Shown here one piece after another: positions 1 to 6,103 of a DNA stretch of 7,462 bases; the stretch's first letter is position 1, and each line of letters starts with the position of its first letter. A program made the translations under genes and the position numbers. The notes beneath the pieces were generated by a model. That model was not told the DNA's origin. It made no database searches and worked only from the letters and a program-made list of their open reading frames with translations. Source of the stretch: Anaerolineaceae bacterium (lineage in GTDB: Bacteria > Chloroflexota > Anaerolineae > Anaerolineales > Anaerolineaceae); the NCBI GenBank assembly GCA_003532515.1, contig DOEX01000162.1, positions 1 through 7,462 of the forward strand, read 5' to 3'.

Positions 1-1712
1 ATGATCAGTCGCAGTGCTTCTTCAGTAAATTCAATCGGGTCTTCATCCAGTCCGTTTTCAAGCATTTGTTCCGGGATCAGGAACTGCCTCGCGATGATGA
101 TCTTGTCTTCTTCAATGTAACCAGGAAATTCAATCAGTTCCATGCGATCTAGCAAAGCTGGGGGAATGCTGGCAACCGTATTGGCGGTTGTAATGAAAAA
201 CACCTTGGAAAGATCATACGGTACTTCAAGGTAATGGTCCGAAAAGGCGTAGTTTTGTTCCGGGTCGAGCACTTCGAGCAATGCTGCAGAGGGGTCGCCG
301 TGAAAATCTGCACTGAGTTTGTCGATTTCGTCAAGCATGAAGAGGGGATTGACAACCTCGGCTTTTATCATAGTCTGCAGGATGCGACCTGGCAAAGCAC
401 CAATGTAAGTGCGTCGGTGACCTCTGATCTCCGCTTCGTCATGGACGCCACCCAAAGACATACGGACAAACTTGCGGTTCATCGCTGAAGCAATGGACTG
501 ACCAAGAGAGGTTTTACCTGTACCGGGAGGTCCAACGAAACACAGTATAGGCAGGCGATTCTTTTTTGGTCGAAGGCTTTTTACAGCCAGGAATTCAATG
601 ATGCGGTCTTTGGCTCTTTTCAGACCATAGTGATTTTTATCCAGGACTTCGCGTGCTTTGCATACATCCAGATCATCTTCTGTGGCTTTCGACCAGGGCA
701 GGTCAAGCAAACAGTGTAAATAACTGGAAATCATACCGTTTTCAGGGGAAAGCGGAGGCGCTGAGCGAAGGCGGTCAAGCTCTTTTTCCGCGGTTTCGTA
801 TACTTCTTTTGGCAAGTTTGCTGTTTCCAGCTGGCTTTCAAGTTTGAAAATATCGGGGTCGCTGGATTTGCCCTGGTTGAGTTCCATCTGAAGACGACTG
901 ATGTGTTCACGCAGGACTGTGTCGCGCTGATTTTTATCAAAATCCTCGTGAATGCGAGTGATGACTTGCATATCCAGCTCGAGCATCCGTATCTGGGCAA
1001 CCAGTTTGGCATGTGCCATTTTCAGTCGAACCAAATCGTTGGCTTCCTGGAGCAATTCCAGGCGGTCATATGGGCTTAACAAGGTGTTGATCCCAATAAA
1101 ATCAGCTAATTTCCCGGCATGATCGATTCCCTCGGCGATTGGGATGGCTTTTTCGTCTAACGGCGAAGGCAGCGAAGCGTAACGAGCAAGGCTGGCTTTT
1201 GCTGACCGCATTTGACTTTTTACTTCATTGGTACGTCGGGCAGGTTGATCGACAACTTCCACATCTGCGAGATAGTGCCCCTTTTGTTTGTAGATCTTAA
1301 GGATGCGTACACGTCTGCGGGCTTCTGTGTAGATGTCGTCATCGTAATCACGGGAGCCACTATCGAAGTCTATTTCCTTGCCGAATGCCATTTCCAAGCC
1401 AATTTCCCACACATTTTCTTTCGTGGGTTCTTCAATATTTTCATAACGCGGGTAGCAAGCCACCAGCGTGAAATGCTTTTCAAGGGCTTCATACATCAGA
1501 TCCTGGTCACTGACATCTTCTTCCGAATAGAGCCTGGATGCTGCCAAGGGCAGCAGAGGTTCGTTGTACATCACGATCAGGGGGGCAGTAAAGTTGGTCT
1601 CTTTTTTGTTTGAGGTACGATTTTTTACCAGCATGCTCGTTGCAAACATGCGGTTTTCATCACGAGAGAATTCCTCTTCGTATTCATCGGAGAAACGTTT
1701 TCGTTCTTGCAC
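1..1712 (-). CDS. lon: Lon-type ATP-dependent protease, 3' end cut by the window edge
   Basis: Lon is a cytosolic AAA+ serine protease that unfolds and degrades damaged and regulatory proteins. The first 570 codons are present. Residues about 40-140 form a poorly conserved LonN substrate-binding domain ending in RRRVRI (132-137), with an acidic insert at 113-126. A helical region follows with the Lon-typical FDKNQR (258-263) and LREH (267-270), then LDLPWS (336-341). The AAA+ module has Walker A GPPGTGKT (394-401), Walker B with DEID (461-464), the sensor-1 segment TTAN and the arginine finger in LLDRME (R523). The sequence stops in the small AAA+ subdomain, so the Ser-Lys protease domain, roughly 200 or more residues, cannot be seen. 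The start is GTG: an in-frame TAA lies immediately before it and AAGGA sits 5 bases upstream. It lies 10 bases after folC, so the two are probably co-translated. The family is certain; proteolytic activity is assumed. Confidence 0.94.
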   Translation of the reverse strand, partial: MQERKRFSDEYEEEFSRDENRMFATSMLVKNRTSNKKETNFTAPLIVMYNEPLLPLAASRLYSEEDVSDQDLMYEALEKHFTLVACYPRYENIEEPTKENVWEIGLEMAFGKEIDFDSGSRDYDDDIYTEARRRVRILKIYKQKGHYLADVEVVDQPARRTNEVKSQMRSAKASLARYASLPSPLDEKAIPIAEGIDHAGKLADFIGINTLLSPYDRLELLQEANDLVRLKMAHAKLVAQIRMLELDMQVITRIHEDFDKNQRDTVLREHISRLQMELNQGKSSDPDIFKLESQLETANLPKEVYETAEKELDRLRSAPPLSPENGMISSYLHCLLDLPWSKATEDDLDVCKAREVLDKNHYGLKRAKDRIIEFLAVKSLRPKKNRLPILCFVGPPGTGKTSLGQSIASAMNRKFVRMSLGGVHDEAEIRGHRRTYIGALPGRILQTMIKAEVVNPLFMLDEIDKLSADFHGDPSAALLEVLDPEQNYAFSDHYLEVPYDLSKVFFITTANTVASIPPALLDRMELIEFPGYIEEDKIIIARQFLIPEQMLENGLDEDPIEFTEEALRLI

Positions 1713-1717
1713 TTAAT

Positions 1718-1722
1718 TCCTT
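1718..1722 (-). promoter_or_regulatory. Shine-Dalgarno site of lon
   Basis: AAGGA directly follows the folC stop codon and is 5 bases from the GTG start of lon. It supports the GTG start, and its position suggests that ribosomes finishing folC can restart on lon. Confidence 0.75.
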
Positions 1723-3096
1723 TTACTTTTCAAATTGTGGCCAGACTACTCTGGCAGCTGCAGCGATGAAGATACTGCCAGTCACGAGTATACCCTTAGA
1801 TTCACCGGCGTGATAGAGAGCCTGGGATAATGCTTCCTCTACTGGATTGACTGCGATCACAGGAACTGAATATTTTTCGACCTTATCTTTCAATTCTTCC
1901 GGAGTGGCAGCCCGCGGATGTAGTGATTGGGTGGTAATGACCATGTCGCATCTTGGCAGGATAGCTGAGAGCATGTCTCCCATCGATTTGTCTGCCGAAG
2001 CCCCAAAAACGAGAATGAATGGCCACTCTGAGAAGTATTCATTTACGGTCTCTACCAGGCGCTGCATCGAATCACCGTTATGGGCTGAATCGATCACTAT
2101 CGGTGGTTTTTCTCTAAGGATTTCGAACCTGGCAGGCCAATACACCTGTCTGAAACCTGTCTGAATTGCTTTTCGGGTGATTTGTAAGCCTTGCAGGCGT
2201 AATTGATCCAAAACTGCCACAGCTGTTGCACCGTTTTCTATCTGATGCGCACCCAGCAAAGGCAGCGTCAGTTCGAGAGCCGTGTTTGTGCTGATTTTCT
2301 TACCTGCAACCTTCAATTTTCTTGATGTAATTTTGAAGGTTTGCGATTTTAGACTGTGGTGCAATTGCTCGAAGCTGTATTCATCGCTTACCTTGATAAA
2401 AGGGGATTGGCGTTCCAGGGCAATATTGACAAGCGTGTCTCCCGCTTCTGGCTTTTGTGGAGCGATGACCACAGGACGACCTGCTTTGATGATGCCGCCC
2501 TTTTCTGCCGCGATTTCAGTCAACGTGTTTCCAAGTACAGACATATGATCATAAGAAATCGAGGTAATGACCGAGACGAGAGGGTCGACCACGTTAGTGG
2601 CATCCAGCCGACCGCCTAAACCAACTTCAAGAACGGCAATATCGATTTTTTCCTGGGCAAAATAGAGAAAAGCCATGGCGGTGGTCAGCTCGAAAGTAGT
2701 GGTTTCGGGCACTTTTTCGGTCAGCGGTCTCATCTGATCTGCCAACTCGATCACGTCGTGCTCGCTGATCATTTCACCATTGATCATAATGCGTTCGCGG
2801 AAGTCTTCCAAATGCGGAGAGGTATAAAGTCCCACTTTGTACCCACAAGCCTGCAGGGTAGACGCAATGAGGGAAGCAGTCGAACCCTTACCTTTCGTTC
2901 CGGCTATATGGACCACCGGGTACTTCCTGTGAGGGTAATCCAAAAGGTCCATCAACTGGTTCATGCGGTCGAGTTTGAAGAAACGATGTTTGTCGTCGAC
3001 ATGTCGTTTCATGCTGAAATCGACCCAACTATAGATCCAATCCAGCGTTTCCTGGTAACGTTCTTCAATTGGTGGGTGCATCATCTGCCTACTCAT
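1723..3096 (-). CDS. folC: Folylpolyglutamate synthase / dihydrofolate synthase
   Basis: This Mur-ligase-family cytosolic enzyme adds glutamate to folates (FPGS) and, in many bacteria, to dihydropteroate (DHFS), using ATP. At 457 residues it has the usual FolC length. Visible motifs are the P-loop HIAGTKGKGST (63-73), the loop TSPHL followed by RERI (92-103), TTFELTTAMAF (133-143), EVGLGGRLDATNVV (157-170) and SYDH (181-184) with the metal-ligand His184. Lys199 in AAEKGG matches the lysine carbamylated in E. coli FolC. The C-terminal domain has PARFE and DSAHN, where DGAHN is more usual, then GASADKSMGDML. The first ATG overlaps the upstream stop by 8 bases (ATGAGTAG). No good ribosome site precedes it; AGG lies 6 bases before the ATG of codon 6, so a 452-residue form starting at 3081 is possible. 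Whether it also has DHFS activity cannot be read from the sequence. Confidence 0.96.
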   Translation of the reverse strand: MSRQMMHPPIEERYQETLDWIYSWVDFSMKRHVDDKHRFFKLDRMNQLMDLLDYPHRKYPVVHIAGTKGKGSTASLIASTLQACGYKVGLYTSPHLEDFRERIMINGEMISEHDVIELADQMRPLTEKVPETTTFELTTAMAFLYFAQEKIDIAVLEVGLGGRLDATNVVDPLVSVITSISYDHMSVLGNTLTEIAAEKGGIIKAGRPVVIAPQKPEAGDTLVNIALERQSPFIKVSDEYSFEQLHHSLKSQTFKITSRKLKVAGKKISTNTALELTLPLLGAHQIENGATAVAVLDQLRLQGLQITRKAIQTGFRQVYWPARFEILREKPPIVIDSAHNGDSMQRLVETVNEYFSEWPFILVFGASADKSMGDMLSAILPRCDMVITTQSLHPRAATPEELKDKVEKYSVPVIAVNPVEEALSQALYHAGESKGILVTGSIFIAAAARVVWPQFEK

Positions 3097-5038
3097 TTAC
3101 CGGTGTGATATCCTCGATCAATACATACCCGATGATTGCGTAATCACCGGAAGTATATTCGATCAAAACACATTCACGATTGAATTCATCAAAACGTCGT
3201 TCGGGCATAGAAACCAATTCGACGGTCATACCTTCACGGATGCGCCCCGGTGAACTGAAAGAGGCATAACACCCAGTTCTTACCCAAATATCCCGAATTG
3301 CGCGAACAGACACAACTGGTGTGGGGGTGACCGTATTGGTGGGCGTAGGCGAATAGTCCGGCGTAGGTGTGAGAGTGATGGTTGGAGTCAGCGTGACGGT
3401 GGGTGTGAGCGTGATCGTCGGAGTCATCGTAACGGTTGGAGTACGGGCAAGGTTGCGTTCGTAGACCGAGTCAGAAATGCCACGGGCTGCCAGACTGATG
3501 CCCATGATGAGCAAAACCAGCAGAACAATCCCGCCAATTCCGCCAACCAGGTAGGTGGGCAGGAATCCGCGTTTGAGCTCCAGGATCCTGGGGTCCTGGG
3601 GGAAGCGTTTTCTGGCTCTTGAGCTGATTCGCAGAGCATCGAGGGCGAAGTATTTATTTCCAGTCTCGAGAGCTGCTTCTGCCCGCTGGATGGCATCTTC
3701 ATTTGTGCTGATCTCGGTTTCCAGGGCACTGATCTCATTTTCGAGCGAGAGGCTTTGTGAATCGTAAGCGTCGAGTTGCCTGAGGTAATCAAGGTTTTCG
3801 CGGGCACCATTGATCTTCTCGCGGGCGAGGGCTGCCGTCGGAGCGTTGGCAGCTTCTTCTTTGAAACGACGGGTGTTATCAAGCAGGGATTGGATGGTGG
3901 CGGGGATGAGCAGGTCAAGACGGTTTCGAAGGCGACCAAGTTGGGGAATATCGCTGTATTTCATGCGAATTTTCTCTAGTTTGCTTTTGGCGTCAGCAAG
4001 TTTGGATGGGGGGATCTTTCCACTCAGGCTGACGAGGTCGCTGACATCATTCAGCATGGCGAGATCTGAACGCACTTCGGCCGCTTTATCGATATATTCA
4101 GGGATTGCTACAGCACTGGCAGCGGTCTGGATTTTGCCGAGTGCAGCGATTAGTTCACCTTGTGTGAGTAAATTGAGTCCTTCACGGTAAACGTCGTACG
4201 CTTGCATCTGGTTTTCGAGGTCATGGCGCAGCTCTTCACCTTCGCGCCAACGTTTAATACCGGCATCTTCCAGGTGATCAAAAGCTTCCTCAAGATAATT
4301 GAGGGCAACCTGGTAACGGAATACACGAGCCGCGCTTTGTGCTTTCCCGTATGCTTTACCTGCTTCAGGAGGCAGGGCGACTGAAGGGATATTACCGGAA
4401 CGAAGGTAATCTTCAGCTTCGCTGTGATGCTCTTGGGCGCGGGTCCAACCTGGCTCCATTTGAATCACTTTTTCGTAGAGCGGGATGGCAGCCTGGTAGT
4501 TACCTTTGTAGAAAGCTTCCTCAGCTTCGTCCATTAATCTTTCCGCTTCGGGATCGTGGGTAGATTGGAAGAAGCGTTTGAGCGGATCGTTGTCGATGCC
4601 GCCCATGTCGTCCATGCCTAAATTGGTGCGGGTGATAGGTGGTGGGGCGGCTGAAAGGTCACCCAAAACTGGTTTAGCGCTCATACTCAAATTCTCAGAG
4701 GAAGTTTGAGGGCGGCTTACAGAAGCATCACTAAGAGTTGGTGACTCCGGTTCGAGGTCATTGTCTGATGAAACTACAGGTTTTGTTATTGATGTTTCCA
4801 GAGGCTGAGTTGGGGTAGCAATGCTGCCACTTGCACGGCGGCTGCGCTCACGGCGCAATTCGCGCAAGAGGCGGTTGGCTTCTTCGAGTTCGTCAACGCC
4901 AACCTGGTCCGAAATTCGATTGGTTGCCAGAGCTTCCAAATAAGTCGATAAACCAGTTTCAGCCTGGCTGAGCTGTTCGTCACTGGGATCCGGGCTGGAT
5001 AGCACTTTTTTTGCTTGTTCAATTAATGAACTAACCAT
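3089..5038 (-). CDS. Single-pass membrane protein: helical/TPR cytoplasmic region, Thr-Pro linker, extracytoplasmic SH3-like domain
   Basis: No named family is recognised for the whole 649-residue protein. In order it has a charged helical N-terminus (1-67); a Ser/Thr/Pro-rich, probably disordered linker (68-145); a TPR-like unit at about 163-196 (AEEAFYKGNYQAAIPLYEKVI); long helical or coiled-coil stretches to about 480; one membrane segment at about 494-516; a Thr-Pro linker (533-574); and a bacterial SH3-like domain (about 578-645; IWVRTGC, GRIREGMTVEL, GDYAIIGYVLIEDI). Basic residues just before the membrane segment (ARKRF, LKRG) suggest N-in, C-out topology. The only two cysteines, C590 and C623, both fall in the outside domain. 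I chose ATG 5038 over an in-frame TTG at 5053, because the TTG's following codons are themselves the AAAGGA ribosome site, 6 bases before the ATG. It follows the kinase-like gene by 28 bases and its stop overlaps folC. A role in sensing or scaffolding is inferred. Confidence 0.9.
   Translation of the reverse strand: MVSSLIEQAKKVLSSPDPSDEQLSQAETGLSTYLEALATNRISDQVGVDELEEANRLLRELRRERSRRASGSIATPTQPLETSITKPVVSSDNDLEPESPTLSDASVSRPQTSSENLSMSAKPVLGDLSAAPPPITRTNLGMDDMGGIDNDPLKRFFQSTHDPEAERLMDEAEEAFYKGNYQAAIPLYEKVIQMEPGWTRAQEHHSEAEDYLRSGNIPSVALPPEAGKAYGKAQSAARVFRYQVALNYLEEAFDHLEDAGIKRWREGEELRHDLENQMQAYDVYREGLNLLTQGELIAALGKIQTAASAVAIPEYIDKAAEVRSDLAMLNDVSDLVSLSGKIPPSKLADAKSKLEKIRMKYSDIPQLGRLRNRLDLLIPATIQSLLDNTRRFKEEAANAPTAALAREKINGARENLDYLRQLDAYDSQSLSLENEISALETEISTNEDAIQRAEAALETGNKYFALDALRISSRARKRFPQDPRILELKRGFLPTYLVGGIGGIVLLVLLIMGISLAARGISDSVYERNLARTPTVTMTPTITLTPTVTLTPTITLTPTPDYSPTPTNTVTPTPVVSVRAIRDIWVRTGCYASFSSPGRIREGMTVELVSMPERRFDEFNRECVLIEYTSGDYAIIGYVLIEDITPVNE
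3371..3442 (-). repeat. Four tandem 18-base units encoding TPT(V/I)T(M/L)
   Basis: Four consecutive in-frame 18-base units encode TPTVTM, TPTITL, TPTVTL and TPTITL. Synonymous codons differ between units, so the peptide pattern is better kept than the DNA. A looser Thr-Pro tail (PDYSPTPTNTVTPTP) continues to about 3317. It forms the extended linker between the membrane segment and the SH3-like domain. Confidence 0.9.
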
Positions 5039-5044
5039 TTGTTG

Positions 5045-5051
5045 TCCTTTC
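5045..5051 (-). promoter_or_regulatory. Shine-Dalgarno site deciding the start of the TPR/SH3 membrane protein
   Basis: GAAAGGA lies 6 bases before ATG 5038. It overlaps the codons that would follow an alternative TTG start at 5053, so the ATG is the better start and the protein has 649 residues. Confidence 0.8.
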
Positions 5052-5066
5052 AAGAGGGGAGCAGGA

Positions 5067-6077
5067 TTAATTCCGTTTGCTTTGCAAACCCTGCAGAGCA
5101 GCTTTCATCTCCGAAGGAGTCTTATAAAATCCATCAAGAGCTAGTTCAAGAAACTTGATTTCCTGCTCATTTAAGCGGTTTTGAACATCGAAAGAATAGC
5201 TTGCCTTGTAGTGAGTCGGTGCGTTTGCGATGTCTTCAGGTCGGTTTGGACCAACCGCCACCGAACCAGGAGCTTGCCGTCCGGTAAAAATATGATGCAA
5301 TGCCCGGGAACTGAGCTGGATCATATCCGCTTGTTGCACTTCGGGAGAGAAATTGTTTGGCTGCCAATGACCGATATTCCAGTCGATAATGATCACTTTT
5401 TGACGAAACTCGTTCCAGTAGTAATGCAGTAATTTGTGGTCAAGAAAACTGGCTCCCCGGTTGTGGGCTTCTTCGAGCAGAGTGCAGATCTGGACCGAAA
5501 TGTCCAAAACCTGTTTCATACTGAGATTGCGGACGAAGTTCCCGCGGGTGTAGCCGGCATCACAGAGAAGGTAGAGGTTGTCTTCCCAGCGCCGTTCCAG
5601 CAGCAAAAAAGGCAGCCAGCCATCCTGGATGCGTTCTTCAAATTGAGCAAGAAGGTCATCGATCTCATCCACTTCAAACACTGCCAGATCACCTTTGATG
5701 TTCACGCCCTGTCCTTGTTTTTCCATTTGTTTGGTCAGCGGGGCGATCTCAGAAGGCCAGGTTGTATTTGCATCTGTTTTCAAAAAGCCAGCCTGCAGCA
5801 TGGGGGTCAAATTGCTTACACCACGCAGGTTGGCGAGGATGTTGTACTCCTCCAAAAAAAGCGGCCGGGCGTAAGAGATCTTATCGTGTCGCATGACCTT
5901 AAAGGCTGGATCACGGTTGAAAGGGGTTTTGCCCGAGATATGTTTATATAGGAAGACCCGGGCACTTGAACCGCCGGCTTCGGGTATGGCAAAATCGTGC
6001 TGACCAGCTGTCAGCCAGGTATCCAAGGGTTCGGCTAAGTAATAACCGTCTTGTGAGTCAAGTCTAATCTGTTGCAT
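5067..6077 (-). CDS. Divergent protein-kinase-fold protein, soluble
   Basis: This 336-residue protein reads as a remote serine/threonine-kinase-like domain, probably cytosolic because no membrane segment or signal peptide is visible. The landmarks come in kinase order: a weak glycine loop (AGGSSARVFLYK, 34-45); a VAIK-like lysine in AFKVM (K60); a helix-C glutamate in LEEYNIL (E76 or E77); a hinge-like LLLERRWED (158-166); a catalytic-loop equivalent FLDHKLLHYY (211-220) with D213 and K215; a DFG equivalent IDWNIG (231-236) with D232; and a helix-F-like segment from D251 ending in FTGRQAP (264-270). Departures from canonical kinases are LDH in place of HRD, His218 where the metal-binding Asn is expected, DWN in place of DFG, a segment of only 19 residues between the D232 and D251 landmarks, no APE motif, and an insert near 98-135. 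It could be an active atypical kinase or a pseudokinase. GGAAGGA precedes the ATG. Its neighbours suggest signalling with the downstream membrane protein. Confidence 0.82.
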   Translation of the reverse strand: MQQIRLDSQDGYYLAEPLDTWLTAGQHDFAIPEAGGSSARVFLYKHISGKTPFNRDPAFKVMRHDKISYARPLFLEEYNILANLRGVSNLTPMLQAGFLKTDANTTWPSEIAPLTKQMEKQGQGVNIKGDLAVFEVDEIDDLLAQFEERIQDGWLPFLLLERRWEDNLYLLCDAGYTRGNFVRNLSMKQVLDISVQICTLLEEAHNRGASFLDHKLLHYYWNEFRQKVIIIDWNIGHWQPNNFSPEVQQADMIQLSSRALHHIFTGRQAPGSVAVGPNRPEDIANAPTHYKASYSFDVQNRLNEQEIKFLELALDGFYKTPSEMKAALQGLQSKRN

Positions 6078-6080
6078 GGT

Positions 6081-6087
6081 TCCTTCC
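6081..6087 (-). promoter_or_regulatory. Shine-Dalgarno site of the kinase-like gene
   Basis: GGAAGGA ends 3 bases before ATG 6077, within the 26-base gap after the upstream gene. The spacing is slightly short but the match is strong, and it supports this start. Confidence 0.65.
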
Positions 6088-6103
6088 GCAAAGTCCAGCT
6101 ATT

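Noticed and set aside
1212..1613. Plus-strand open frame of 133 codons
   Set aside because: It is antisense to lon; the continuous minus-strand Lon frame was checked through this stretch without a frameshift.
3371..3442. Repeat array as a CRISPR or regulatory direct repeat
   Set aside because: The 18-base units are contiguous, without spacers, in frame, and encode a low-complexity linker.
3424..3939. Second minus-strand frame of 171 codons inside the membrane protein gene
   Set aside because: It is an alternate frame of a gene with clear domain structure; its low-complexity Ser/Pro/Arg-rich product looks like a frame shadow.
5039..5053. TTG at 5053 as the start of the TPR/SH3 membrane protein
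   Set aside because: Its following codons form the AAAGGA ribosome site for ATG 5038, which is spaced 6 bases away; nothing suitable precedes the TTG.
5436..5951. Plus-strand open frame of 171 codons
   Set aside because: It lies wholly inside the kinase-like gene on the opposite strand and shows no recognisable motif; the minus-strand frame carries the kinase landmarks.
6078..6103. Terminator or promoter in the gap before the kinase-like gene
   Set aside because: The 26-base gap contains a ribosome site but no stem-loop with a T-run and no convincing promoter boxes.
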